NCBI RefSeq assembly: GCF_041053055.1
Contig: NZ_CP163443.1
Location: 7,981,001-8,045,000 of the forward strand
Direction of reading: 5' to 3'
Length of the DNA stretch: 64,000 nucleotides
DNA from: Streptomyces sp. R41
GTDB lineage: Bacteria; Actinomycetota; Actinomycetes; Streptomycetales; Streptomycetaceae
Part shown: positions 34,850 through 43,068 of the stretch, one piece after another
How the letters are laid out: each line of letters starts with the position of its first letter
How positions within the stretch are numbered: position 1 is the first letter of the stretch
Made by a program: the position numbers and the translations under genes
Notes under the pieces: generated by a model
The model's input: only the letters and a program-made list of their open reading frames with translations
What the model was told of the DNA's origin: nothing
Database searches by the model: none

Positions 34850-35221
34850 TCAGACCGCGAAGAGCAGTACTGCGCTGATGAGGACAACGACCGCCGTGGC
34901 GAAGTGAATTCCGAACGCGGTCGCCTTCGTGCCGCCGTGGCGCAGCACGATCAGCGTGTCGCCGAGCGGTGCCAGCGCCACGATCAGCATGAACCACGCC
35001 TCGGCGGTCGCGCTGGCGAAGGCGAGCAGGGCCAGGCCCATGACGCCGAAGGTCGCGTCGCGCAGGCCCTTGATCTCCAGATAGGCGACGTCGCCCCGCG
35101 GCTTGGCGGGAACGCCGTATGCGGCGGCGGCCGGCTGCGGCTGCAGCAGGAACCGGGCGCCGATGAACAGGACGAGGAGGTCGAGCACGATGGCAAGGCC
35201 GTAGGCCGTGGGAGTGAGCAC
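34850..35221 (-). CDS. DUF4267 small membrane protein
   Basis: A 123-residue integral membrane protein with about four helices. The segments 'GLAIVLDLLVLFIGARFLLQP', 'YLEIKGLRDATFGVMGLALLAF' and 'GDTLIVLRHGGTKATAFGIHF' match the DUF4267 family. GTG 35221 has AAGGAG 8 nt upstream. It is divergent from a TetR gene, and the 85 bp between them contains two copies of a palindromic operator, so it is almost certainly the regulated target. It may act in efflux or lipid change, but no function is known. Confidence 0.85.
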   Translation of the reverse strand: MLTPTAYGLAIVLDLLVLFIGARFLLQPQPAAAAYGVPAKPRGDVAYLEIKGLRDATFGVMGLALLAFASATAEAWFMLIVALAPLGDTLIVLRHGGTKATAFGIHFATAVVVLISAVLLFAV

Positions 35222-35235
35222 GTCGGATCTCCTTG

Positions 35236-35298
35236 CTAGCAGCGCTAGGGACAAGAGTGAAGCTAACATAGCGTCGACATGAATGCTAGCGGTGCTAG
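35236..35298. promoter_or_regulatory. Paired TetR operators in the DUF4267/TetR divergent region
   Basis: CTAGCAGCGCTAG (35236-35248) and CTAGCGGTGCTAG (35286-35298) share the palindrome CTAGC-N3-GCTAG, with centres 50 bp apart. A related GCTAACATAGC (35262-35272) lies between. One overlaps the leader of the DUF4267 gene, the other that of the TetR gene, which fits mutual repression. Confidence 0.85.
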
Positions 35299-35305
35299 AA
35301 TTTGT

Positions 35306-35884
35306 ATGTCGATCCAGACGCGCCGAGAGCTTGAACGAGCGGAGCGCGAGCGGCTGATCGTCACGGCCGCGCGGGAACTGGCCGAGACCGAGGGCTGGGA
35401 CGCGGTGACCACGCGTCGGCTCGCCGCCGAGATCGAGTACAGCCAGCCCGTGCTGTACAGCCACTTCAAGGGCAAGGGCGCCATCATGGCCGCCGTCGCC
35501 GTGCGGGGCTTCGCCGGGCCGGCGGAGGAACAGCGCGCGGCCCGTACGGAGGCGTCCGATCCGAGTGGGACCCTCGTCGCCGTCGGCGCGGCCTACACGG
35601 AGTTCGGTGAGCGGCGCCCCGCGCTGTACGACGCGATGTTCACGCACGCCGCCGACCTGCCGTTCGCGACGCCCGAGGCGCCGCCCGCCCTGGGGGACGC
35701 CTTCGGCGAACCGCACCGGACCATCCGGCCGCTCGCGGGGGACGACGACCAGGGCATCCTCACGGAGACCTTCTGGAGCGGACCGCACGGGCTCGTCACG
35801 CTGATGCGCAGTGGACGCCTCCCCCGCGAGGGCCACGATCGCCGGCTGTCCCTGCTGATCGGCCGCTTCGCCCCGCCCTCGTAG
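35306..35884 (+). CDS. TetR-family repressor, divergent to the DUF4267 gene
   Basis: A 192-residue TetR protein. The N-terminal helix-turn-helix is 'WDAVTTRRLAAEIEYSQPVLYSHFKGKGAIMAAVAVRGF', and the C-terminal ligand domain contains 'RPALYDAMFTHAADLPFAT' and 'FWSGPHGLVTLMRSGRLP' (TetR_C_25-like WHG pattern). I prefer ATG 35306 because the alternative at 35279 would put an operator inside the coding region. Neither has a clear ribosome binding site, so the mRNA may be leaderless. Confidence 0.88.
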   Translation: MSIQTRRELERAERERLIVTAARELAETEGWDAVTTRRLAAEIEYSQPVLYSHFKGKGAIMAAVAVRGFAGPAEEQRAARTEASDPSGTLVAVGAAYTEFGERRPALYDAMFTHAADLPFATPEAPPALGDAFGEPHRTIRPLAGDDDQGILTETFWSGPHGLVTLMRSGRLPREGHDRRLSLLIGRFAPPS

Positions 35885-35908
35885 GGGCCGAGTGTCAGCC
35901 GTGGAGCG

Positions 35909-36628
35909 TCAGCGGCGCAGCGCCGGATGGTCCGCGACCACCGTGCACGACCCCGGCGCGATCTCCGTGAAGCCCGCGTCGCGGACCAACGGGAGTCCGG
36001 AGGTGGTGAGTTCACTCCAGCGGCCCGGGTCCGCGGTGCGCACGGCGAGCGGGTAGCCCGCGTCGCGCCAGGCCGCGCGCTCCTCGTCGGACAGCTCCCA
36101 CCAGGCCAGTTGGGCGCCATGGCCCGCCTGCGCCATCGTCTTGCCGGCCGACATGTCGAGGTCGGGGTTGAGCCACAGCACGGGCGCCGTCGGGTCGGCG
36201 TCCACCGGCGGCTCCGGGTCGTCGAGGTCCGTGCCGGAGACCTGGAGCCTGGCCAGGTCCTTGGGCCAGCCGTCCAGCGGGACCGGCGGGAAGACGCGCA
36301 CCTCGGCGGACTTCCCCGTCACCGTGATGCCGGGCAGCGCCTCGGCCCGCCGCCACTCGGCGCCGCGCGCCCGCCGGACGACCTTGCGGATCCGCGCGTC
36401 CTGCCAGTCCCGCATCGCCCCCGCCCATTCCCCGTCCCCGAGTGACCGCTCGTCGCCGAGGATGGTCAGCACGGCGCGGGCCGCGGTCTCCAGCGCGTCG
36501 GTACGCGCCGGGGGAGCGGCCTTCTCGATGCGCACGACCAGGGGCAGCACGAACTGCGGCGCCTCGTCGCGCGCGGTGCGCTCGGAACGGAAGGGGCTGT
36601 CGCCGGGAACGGAAGGATCACTGGTCAC
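35909..36628 (-). CDS. Peptidyl-tRNA hydrolase, PTH2-like
   Basis: A 239-residue protein. The C-terminal part carries the Pth2-like signature 'WLNPDLDMSAGKTMAQAGHGAQLAWW' with the catalytic-type Lys/His residues, plus 'GYPLAVRTADPGRW' and 'DAGFTEIAPGSCTVVA'. An N-terminal region of about 110 residues is specific to actinobacterial members. Pth2 enzymes free tRNA from peptidyl-tRNA lost by stalled ribosomes. The start is GTG 36628 with GGAGG just upstream. It is divergent from the ABC exporter genes. Confidence 0.85.
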   Translation of the reverse strand: MTSDPSVPGDSPFRSERTARDEAPQFVLPLVVRIEKAAPPARTDALETAARAVLTILGDERSLGDGEWAGAMRDWQDARIRKVVRRARGAEWRRAEALPGITVTGKSAEVRVFPPVPLDGWPKDLARLQVSGTDLDDPEPPVDADPTAPVLWLNPDLDMSAGKTMAQAGHGAQLAWWELSDEERAAWRDAGYPLAVRTADPGRWSELTTSGLPLVRDAGFTEIAPGSCTVVADHPALRR

Positions 36629-36699
36629 GTCCTCCAGTCTGCCAGGCGGAAGATCGGTCCTTCCCCGGGTGGCCGCGAGGACGAGCGAGGAGGGGCGCC

Positions 36700-37602
36700 A
36701 TGAAACGTGAGCTCCGGCTGGAGGGGGTCGGCCGTCGTTACGGCATCCACGGACCCTGGGTGCTGCGCGGGGTGGACCTTGTCGTGACCCCCGGCACGCT
36801 GATCCGCGTCGACGGCGCCAACGGCACCGGGAAATCAACCCTGTTGAGACTCCTCGCGGGGATCGACGCGTCCACCGAGGGCCGGATCACCGGGCGCCCA
36901 CGCACGGCGTATGTCCCCGAGCGCTTCCCAGCCGCCCTCCCCTTCACCGCGTCCGGGTACCTCACCCACCTCGGTGCCGTCCACGGCCTGACCCGTACCG
37001 CCGCCGCCCGCGCCGCCGACGAGTGGCTGGAGCGGCTCGGCGCCGCCGGGTACGCCCGTACGCCCATGTCGGAGCTGTCCAAGGGCAGCAGCCAGAAGGT
37101 CGCCGTCGCCCAGGCCCTTCTCGCCGAGCCGGAGCTGCTCGTCCTCGACGAGGCCTGGACCGGCCTCGACACCGCCGCCCGCGCCGAACTGGAACGCGCC
37201 GTCGCCGAGCGCACCGCCACCGGCGCCACGGTGGTCTTCGTCGACCACGACCCGAGGCGCCTGGCGGGGGCACCCGACGCGACGTACACGGTGATCGAAG
37301 GGTCCCTCAACCGCCGTACGGACAGCGTCACTTCGGTGCTGACCGGACCGCACGTCGTCGTCGAGGCCGAGGGACCGCCGGACGCGGAGCCGTCCGCCGA
37401 AGCGGCCGGGCTGTCGACGTCCGTGCGGCGGACCGCACCGGGGACGACACGCTTCACCGTGCCCGAGTCGCACTCGGACGTGCTGCTCAGGTCTCTGCTG
37501 GGCGCACGGCCGCCGTGGCACGTGGTGAGCGTGGGCAGAGGACACCCGAAGGACCCGTCAGAGAGCGCCGTACGCCCGCTCGAAACCGAAAGCCACCGAT
37601 GA
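36700..37602 (+). CDS. ABC transporter ATP-binding protein
   Basis: A 300-residue ATPase: Walker A 'DGANGTGKSTLLRLLAG', ABC signature 'SELSKGSSQKVAVAQALL', Walker B 'LLVLDEAWTGLD' and switch His in 'VVFVDHDPRRL'. The signature reads SKGSS rather than LSGGQ, as often seen in small ABC-2 exporters. A C-terminal extension of about 90 residues follows the ATPase domain. ATG 36700 has GAGGAGGGG upstream. The next gene starts inside its stop codon (ATGA), so ATPase and membrane subunit are coupled. Confidence 0.9.
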   Translation: MKRELRLEGVGRRYGIHGPWVLRGVDLVVTPGTLIRVDGANGTGKSTLLRLLAGIDASTEGRITGRPRTAYVPERFPAALPFTASGYLTHLGAVHGLTRTAAARAADEWLERLGAAGYARTPMSELSKGSSQKVAVAQALLAEPELLVLDEAWTGLDTAARAELERAVAERTATGATVVFVDHDPRRLAGAPDATYTVIEGSLNRRTDSVTSVLTGPHVVVEAEGPPDAEPSAEAAGLSTSVRRTAPGTTRFTVPESHSDVLLRSLLGARPPWHVVSVGRGHPKDPSESAVRPLETESHR

Positions 37603-38246
37603 CCGCCCTGCTCCGCTACCAGACCGCCCTCCTGTTGCGCTCCCAGCGCTGGTTGCCGCCGTTCATCCTGTACGCGGCGTTCCTCGCGATCGGTGTGCAG
37701 AGCGGTGAGCCGGTGCTCGACTCGCTCGGCTACTCGGCCGCGGCCGTGCTGCCCGTCGCCGCGTGGCTGGTACGGATCTGCGCGACCAACGAGCCGCCCG
37801 CGGCGCGCAGTTGTGTGGGAGCGGCAGTCGGGCCCGGGCGGGCGCACCTGGCCTGTCTGGCCGTCGCGCTGGGGGCGGCTGTGCTCCTCGGGGCGGCGGC
37901 GACGCTGGTCGTCACGGTGATCAGCGATCCGGCGAGTACGGACCACCAGAAGCGGGTGCCGGTGCTCGCGGCGGGCGGCGCCGGGTTCCTCGCGGCGCTC
38001 GTCTGCGCGCTCACGACCTGGCCGCTGCTGCGTTCACCGGGCCGCGCGGTTCCCGCGATGCTGCTCGCGACCCTGCTCGCGCTGGTGGTCACGGGCTCAC
38101 CGGCCCACGCCGTACTCACCGACCTGATCACCGGCTCGCAGGCGGGCACGGTCCCCGCGCCGCTGCTGCCGCTGGCGGCCGCCGCACTGCTCACGGCGGC
38201 CGCGATCGCCGCGGCCTGCGCGCTCACCTCGCGCAGGCCGGCCTGA
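37599..38246 (+). CDS. ABC-2 type transporter membrane subunit
   Basis: A 215-residue protein with about six hydrophobic helices ('FILYAAFLAIGVQSG', 'LACLAVALGAAVLLGAAATLVVTV', 'LAAGGAGFLAALVCALTTWPLL', 'LLPLAAAALLTAAAIAAACAL'). It overlaps the ATPase stop by 4 nt. It fits the membrane half of a two-component exporter; the cargo is unknown. The short length suggests it works as a dimer. Confidence 0.85.
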   Translation: MTALLRYQTALLLRSQRWLPPFILYAAFLAIGVQSGEPVLDSLGYSAAAVLPVAAWLVRICATNEPPAARSCVGAAVGPGRAHLACLAVALGAAVLLGAAATLVVTVISDPASTDHQKRVPVLAAGGAGFLAALVCALTTWPLLRSPGRAVPAMLLATLLALVVTGSPAHAVLTDLITGSQAGTVPAPLLPLAAAALLTAAAIAAACALTSRRPA

Positions 38247-38284
38247 GCGGCGGTGCGCTGGGCCGGGCTTCCCGCCGGTCGCTC

Positions 38285-38365
38285 CGAACAGGCGATGTAC
38301 TGCCGGCCGGTCAGCCCGAACAGGCGATGTGCTGCCAGCCGGTCAGCCCGAGCAAGCGGTGCGCT
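38285..38365. repeat. 32-bp tandem repeat spanning the stop codon of the zinc-ribbon gene
   Basis: Units begin at 38285, 38317 and 38349, with CGAACAGGCGATGT at the front of the first two and a diverged third. The second/third copy boundary contains the stop codon of the minus-strand gene (TCA at 38343-38345), and its last codons (RTACSG) come from the third copy. The array extends downstream of the gene into the gap with the ABC permease. Confidence 0.85.
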
Positions 38366-38531
38366 GTGCCTCCTGCCACTCGCAGACGGGGCACAGCGTG
38401 ATTCCCTTGTACGACTCCGGGTACTCCGTCGGGTTCCGGCACAGCACGCACTCGGCGAACGGGGGGCCGCCCGCCGTGGTGGCCGCAGGGGCCGGGTCCG
38501 CCCCGGTGCCGGTGGCGCAGTAGTCGCTCAT
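38343..38531 (-). CDS. Small zinc-ribbon protein
   Basis: A 62-residue protein with two Cys pairs: 'CVLCRNP' and, 18 or so residues later, 'CPVCEWQEAQ'. This is a typical four-Cys zinc ribbon. The first 25 residues are Ala/Gly/Pro-rich. ATG 38531 with GGAG just upstream. The function is unknown; it may bind nucleic acid or protein. Its final codons are part of a tandem repeat. Confidence 0.75.
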   Translation of the reverse strand: MSDYCATGTGADPAPAATTAGGPPFAECVLCRNPTEYPESYKGITLCPVCEWQEAQRTACSG

Positions 38532-38562
38532 GGCTCCAGGGTAGGACGGCCGGCCGAGCCGC

Positions 38563-39420
38563 TCAGTGGTGGAGGCGCGCCGCCGTCCCGATCAGCTGGG
38601 ACACCTTCACGAACCGGTACCCCTTCTTGCGCAGCTCGGGAACGATCGTCCGCAGGGCCTCCTCGGTCGCGGGCGCCGCACTCCGCGTGCAGTGCATCAC
38701 GACGACGGACCCCGGCTTCACGCCCTCGAGGACCTGCCGCGCCACGGCATCCGCATCCGTCGCGAACGCGTCGCCGCTCACCACGTCCCACTGCACGGCG
38801 GTCACACCGACGGCGCTCAGCGTCCGCAGGGCCTGCTGGTCGTAGCACCCACCGGGGAAACGGAAGTACGGCATGGCGTTCCGCACGCCCGCCTTCTTGA
38901 AGGCGGTGTACGCGCGCTCCACGTCCGCCCGCATCCGGTCCTCGGGCACGGTCGGCAGCCCGTAGCAGTTGTCCGTGAAGGCGTAGTGGCTGTACGAGTG
39001 GTTGGCGATCTCGAACAGCGGGTCCTGCCCGATGTCCTTGGCCTCCTCCGGGTACTCGTCGGCCCACCGTCCCGTCATGAACACGGTCGCCGGCACCTTG
39101 AACCCGCGTAGCGTCGCGATCAGTCGGGGATTGTCGAAGTGCTCCCCGTTCGCCGCCCGCGGCCCCTGATCCGCGGTCATGTCCGCGTCGAAGGTCAGCG
39201 CGACGGTCTTGTCGGGCGTCCGCGGACCGTTCATGAAGACGGGGGTCAGTCCGGCGGGACCGGGGGCGAGCGTCGGAGGCCGCGACGGCGCGGCACTGGC
39301 GGACGCGGGGTGCCCTGGAAGGGCGGCGTGCGGGGTGCCGGGGGCACCACAGGCGGCGAGCGCGGCCCCCAGAGCGCCGAGGGCGCAGGTCGCGGCGAAT
39401 CGTCGTACTGGAATGATCAC
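38563..39420 (-). CDS. Polysaccharide deacetylase (NodB domain) lipoprotein
   Basis: A 285-residue lipoprotein with lipobox 'AALAACG' and a NodB deacetylase domain (about 68-280). Catalytic motifs are visible: 'VALTFDADMT' (Asp pair), 'FEIANHSYSHYAF' (metal His pair), 'YFRFPGGCYD' (Arg, Pro), 'VQWDVVSGD' and 'GSVVVMHCT' (catalytic His). It removes acetyl groups from N-acetylglucosamine polymers such as peptidoglycan or chitin outside the membrane. The start is GTG 39420. Confidence 0.9.
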   Translation of the reverse strand: MIIPVRRFAATCALGALGAALAACGAPGTPHAALPGHPASASAAPSRPPTLAPGPAGLTPVFMNGPRTPDKTVALTFDADMTADQGPRAANGEHFDNPRLIATLRGFKVPATVFMTGRWADEYPEEAKDIGQDPLFEIANHSYSHYAFTDNCYGLPTVPEDRMRADVERAYTAFKKAGVRNAMPYFRFPGGCYDQQALRTLSAVGVTAVQWDVVSGDAFATDADAVARQVLEGVKPGSVVVMHCTRSAAPATEEALRTIVPELRKKGYRFVKVSQLIGTAARLHH

Positions 39421-39622
39421 CGCATGAAGATATCGGCATAAATGTGACTATTTGGACCTTCTGTGCACGTGCCGCGCGGATCCGGGCCCTAAGTCACCCG
39501 CATAGAGCCGCGGCCCCGCGGCCCGGTCCGCAGGAGGGCGCCGACGGCCGGCCCCCTCCAGGCCGGAGTGCGCGCCGTCGAACTGGGCCTGCTCGCACCG
39601 GAAACCGGCGCGGCACGACCTG

Positions 39623-40210
39623 CTATGTGCGCCGGAGGAGCGCGTCCATCGTCGCCTCCAGATATGCGGGGAAGTCCTCGCGCGAGGGCAGCGCGGACGG
39701 CACGGCATGGCCGAGCTGGGTGTGCCCCAGATAGAAGCTGTACGCCATCAGCCCGCGCCGCCGCGCCTCGTCCTCGGCGAAGCCGAGCTCGGTGAAGAGC
39801 CCGGCCAGGTAGCCGATCCGGCGCTCGGTGACCTGTCGCAGCGCGGCGGCGACTTGAGGGTGGTCGGTGCTGGCGAGCAGCGAGACCTCGAGTGGATCCG
39901 CGCTGGCCGGCTTGGTGACCTCGGTGAACAGCCTGCGTAGACGTTTCTCCGGGTCCGGCTCGGTCTCCACCGCCGCGATGATCTCCTCGGTGTCCGCCTC
40001 GACCCAGCGGGCGAGCGCCGCCTCGATCAGTGCCTCGCGATTGTCGAAGTGCCAGTAGAAGCTGCCCTTCGTGGCACCGAGGCGGGCGGCGAGCGGCTCG
40101 ACCGCCACCGCCGCGAGGCCGCCGCCTTCACCGATGGCGGCGAGCGCGGCGTCCGCCCAGTCGCGGGCGCTGAGCCTCGCCTTCTTGATCTGCCGTTGCA
40201 CCATGTCCAT
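39623..40210 (-). CDS. TetR-family repressor, divergent to the DUF2867-like gene
   Basis: A 195-residue regulator. The helix-turn-helix region 'VAVEPLAARLGATKGSFYWHFDNREALIEAALARW' is a strong TetR match, and the C-terminal domain contains 'AYSFYLGHTQLGHAVPSALPS'. Starts at ATG 40210 or 40204 are both possible; neither has a clear ribosome binding site. The first codon lies inside a palindromic operator. Confidence 0.9.
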   Translation of the reverse strand: MDMVQRQIKKARLSARDWADAALAAIGEGGGLAAVAVEPLAARLGATKGSFYWHFDNREALIEAALARWVEADTEEIIAAVETEPDPEKRLRRLFTEVTKPASADPLEVSLLASTDHPQVAAALRQVTERRIGYLAGLFTELGFAEDEARRRGLMAYSFYLGHTQLGHAVPSALPSREDFPAYLEATMDALLRRT

Positions 40211-40245
40211 ACGCTACCGTATGGTTTCCATACGCCAGCGTATGG
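40207..40245. promoter_or_regulatory. Two adjacent TetR operators
   Basis: CCATACGCTACCGTATGG (40207-40224) and CCATACGCCAGCGTATGG (40228-40245) are two 18-nt palindromes sharing the arms CCATACG/CGTATGG. They cover the whole space between the TetR start and the ribosome binding site of the DUF2867-like gene (GGAGG at 40244-40248). Confidence 0.9.
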
Positions 40246-40254
40246 AGGTACGCG

Positions 40255-40656
40255 ATGCTCAAGGACAAACCCGTAGCGGTGAGGATTCCCGAAGGCGCTC
40301 GGCTGATCAGGACAGCCGTGGACCGGCCCGACTATCAGGACGCGTACGCCATGGAGTTGCGGCCCGGGATGCCGCGCGATCCGGCGGCCTGGACGGGCAT
40401 CCTGCGTGACGCCTTTCCGATCGCGGCGCAGCGGGACGGCGAGGCGCTCATGGACGTGAGCACGGCCGGCCTCGACGCCTGGGCCTCGATCGTCGTCGAC
40501 GAGAAGTACGTCACCCTCTGCAGCTCGGTGAAGACGAACGCGTGGCGCTCCAGGCTCTATTGGGGCGTCGTGAAAAGGGTTCACCCCTTCATGGCCCGCG
40601 CCATGATGGTCCGTACCCACCGCAAGCTCGCGCTCGCCGCACGGAACGCCGCGTAG
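40255..40656 (+). CDS. DUF2867-like small protein under TetR control
   Basis: A 133-residue protein starting at ATG 40255, with GGAGG 6 nt upstream. Segments 'DAYAMELRPGMPRDPAAWTGILRD', 'TLCSSVKTNAWRSRLYWGVVKRVHPFMARAMM' resemble the DUF2867 family (StAR-like fold), a small hydrophobic-ligand type. It is the evident target of the divergent TetR repressor. It converges with the PP2C phosphatase gene with 15 bp between stops. Confidence 0.8.
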   Translation: MLKDKPVAVRIPEGARLIRTAVDRPDYQDAYAMELRPGMPRDPAAWTGILRDAFPIAAQRDGEALMDVSTAGLDAWASIVVDEKYVTLCSSVKTNAWRSRLYWGVVKRVHPFMARAMMVRTHRKLALAARNAA

Positions 40657-40671
40657 GCATCCAGCCGATTC

Positions 40672-42801
40672 CTATGGCAGTCCCTGGCGGTGAGCCCCTG
40701 CGGGATCTCGCGTGAAGGGGCGTGCGCGGGCGATCAGCAGGGCGACGTCGTCGTGGTTGTCGGTGTGCCGGAGCTCGTGGAGGAGCCGGTCGCAGATGTC
40801 CTCCAGGGGGGAGTCCGGGGCGTCGAGGAGGCGGAGGAGGGTGTCGAGGCGTTCGTCGATGGAGTGGTGGCGGGTTTCGACCAGTCCGTCGGTGTACAGG
40901 ACCAGCTGGTCGCCGGGGGCGAGGCTGAGGGACGTGGTTTCGAAGGGGACGCCGCCGACCCCGAGCGGGGTGCCCGTGGGCAGGTCGAGCAGTCGGGGGT
41001 GCCGGCCGCTGCGGACGAGGGCGGGGGGCAGATGGCCGGCATTGGCGATGTGGCACTCGGCGCGGTGGGGATCGTAGACGGCATAGGCGCAGGTGGCGAT
41101 GTACTGCTCCAGCCTTGATGTGATCTTGTCGAGGTGCTGGAGGACTCGGGCGGGGTCGAGGTCGAGGTCGGCGAAGGCGGCGGTGGCCGTGCGCAGGCGG
41201 CCCATGGCGGCGGCTGCCTCGATACCGCTGCCCATGACGTCGCCCACGACGAGCGCCGTCTTGTCGTCGACGAGCGGGAGGACGTCGTACCAGTCGCCGC
41301 CGACCTCGTAGGCGGCCTGTGCGGGCAGGTAGCGGGAGGCGACCTGTAGGCCGGGGAGGTCGGGCGGGTGGTCGGGGAGCAGGCTGCGCTGCAGGGTCTC
41401 GGCGGCGTTGCGCACGCTCTGGTGCGTCCTGGCGTTGTCGATGCACACCGCGGCGCGGGAGGCGAGCTCGGTCGCGATGGCGAGGTCGTCCTCGTCGAAG
41501 GGCCGCGGGTCGCGAGCGCGGGTGAGGCCCAGGAAGCCGAGGATGGTGCCGCGGGCGCTGAGTGGGACGGCCAGGTAGGAGTGCACTCCTGAGCGGGCCA
41601 GCAGGGTGGCGGCGTGGTTGTCGCGGGCGATGCGGGTCAGGTCGTTTCCGTCGGCGTGCGAGATCAGGATGGGCCGGCCGGTGCGCACGCATTGGGTGGC
41701 CAGGCGGTCGGCGTCGTACGCGGCGATCCGGCCGGGCGGATCGGCGGCCCGCACGGCTTCGGTGGGGTAGGCGGCCTTGACCGCGAGGGCGCGGAAGACC
41801 GCGGGGCCGCTGCTGGAGGCGGGGCGGTGCTCGTCGAGGACGGAGTCGAGCAGGTCGACGGCGACCAGGTCGGCGAGGGCGGGAACGGTGACGTCGGCCA
41901 GCTCCCGGGCTGTCTGCTCGACGTCCAGGGTGGCGCCGATGCGGGCGGAGCCGTCGGCGATCACGGCGAGGCGCCGCCGAGTCTCGGTGGCCTCCAGGGC
42001 CGACTCGTATCGCTCGGTGACGTCCACCACCAGGTCGGCCACCCCCAGGACACGGCCCTGGGTGTCCTCCAGCCGGTACAGCGAGATCGACCAGGCGTGT
42101 TGGTGTCCCGGGTCGGCCGGGGTGCGGCCGACGATGGTGGACTGGTCGACCAGGGGGACCCCGGTCCGCAGGACCTGCCGCATCGCGGCCTCGGGCACCT
42201 CGAACTTCGTGTCGCGCATGATCTCGCGGTAGTAGCGGCCGAGGTGGTCCTTCGCGGGAAGGCCGTGAATCCGCTCCAGGGCGGGGTTGACGGCCACGTA
42301 CCGCAGGTCGGTGTCGAGAATCGCGATCCCGATGGGGGACTGGGAGATCAATCGGGTGGACAGCGCGACGTCCCGCTCCACTTCGCGCAGCCTGGGGGAG
42401 TCGGTGCCCAGCCCGAGCGCGTAGAAGTCGCCTCGGTCGTCCAGTAGCCGCATGTTGCGCAGCTCCACCAGCCTGGTGCCGCCGCCCTTGCACTTGATGG
42501 GGAACGTGCCACCCCAGCTCTGGCCGGTCTCCATGACCTCGACGAACTTCTTGATCACCCAGTCCCAGTGCTCTTCGTGTACGAGCAGATTTGCCGAGTA
42601 CTCGCCGAGCGCCTCCTCCGCGGTGTAGCCGTAGAGCTCCTCAGCCTGCGGACTCCACAGCACCACCCTTCCCTCGGCGTCCAGCAGCACCGCCGCAACA
42701 CCGAGGAGATCCATCAGCCCGCTCGGCTGCGACGGCTCACTCTCCGGCCGACGGGCGTCCCCCCGGTCGAGGTCCGCGGGAGGCCGTTCGGCTTCACTCA
42801 T
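40672..42801 (-). CDS. PAS-PAS-GAF-PP2C (SpoIIE-type) protein phosphatase
   Basis: A 709-residue cytoplasmic signalling protein. Domains in order: PAS (about 28-140; 'LLGVAAVLLDAEGRVVLWSPQAEELYGY'), PAS (about 150-270; 'SPIGIAILDTDLRYVAVNPALERIHG'), GAF (about 285-460) and SpoIIE phosphatase (about 480-695; 'YEVGGDWYDVLPLVDDKTALVVGDVMGSGIEAAAAMG', 'NHDDVALLIAR'). Metal-binding Asp residues are in 'GGDWYD', 'VGDVMGSG' and 'NHDDVAL'. Such enzymes dephosphorylate anti-anti-sigma factors in response to signals. No kinase or STAS gene is next to it. ATG 42801 has GAAGGAG upstream. Confidence 0.92.
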   Translation of the reverse strand: MSEAERPPADLDRGDARRPESEPSQPSGLMDLLGVAAVLLDAEGRVVLWSPQAEELYGYTAEEALGEYSANLLVHEEHWDWVIKKFVEVMETGQSWGGTFPIKCKGGGTRLVELRNMRLLDDRGDFYALGLGTDSPRLREVERDVALSTRLISQSPIGIAILDTDLRYVAVNPALERIHGLPAKDHLGRYYREIMRDTKFEVPEAAMRQVLRTGVPLVDQSTIVGRTPADPGHQHAWSISLYRLEDTQGRVLGVADLVVDVTERYESALEATETRRRLAVIADGSARIGATLDVEQTARELADVTVPALADLVAVDLLDSVLDEHRPASSSGPAVFRALAVKAAYPTEAVRAADPPGRIAAYDADRLATQCVRTGRPILISHADGNDLTRIARDNHAATLLARSGVHSYLAVPLSARGTILGFLGLTRARDPRPFDEDDLAIATELASRAAVCIDNARTHQSVRNAAETLQRSLLPDHPPDLPGLQVASRYLPAQAAYEVGGDWYDVLPLVDDKTALVVGDVMGSGIEAAAAMGRLRTATAAFADLDLDPARVLQHLDKITSRLEQYIATCAYAVYDPHRAECHIANAGHLPPALVRSGRHPRLLDLPTGTPLGVGGVPFETTSLSLAPGDQLVLYTDGLVETRHHSIDERLDTLLRLLDAPDSPLEDICDRLLHELRHTDNHDDVALLIARARPFTRDPAGAHRQGLP

Positions 42802-43068
42802 GGCAGGCACTCCTTCCGTCGAACGGCGCCATGGGGGCCATCCGTCGGCCTGGCTGGAGAGGGACCTGTCTGTGTCTGCAGGTGCTTCGGTCTCCATGGT
42901 CCCCCCGGACCACCGGACAACGCACCCCTGTGCCCTGTGGCACGTTGTCGGCGACCGCGTCGGCGGGTCACATGGTGGTCGGCCCCGTCTCACGTTTCGG
43001 TCGCCGGCGGGTGCCGGGCGCACACTGGAAGCAGAAGCCCAAGCATCAGCCGAACGTGGAGGTGCGCC

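Noticed and set aside
39444..39734. Small + strand frame upstream of a TetR gene
   Set aside because: Overlaps the TetR 3' end antisense, Arg-rich and without a ribosome binding site or domain.
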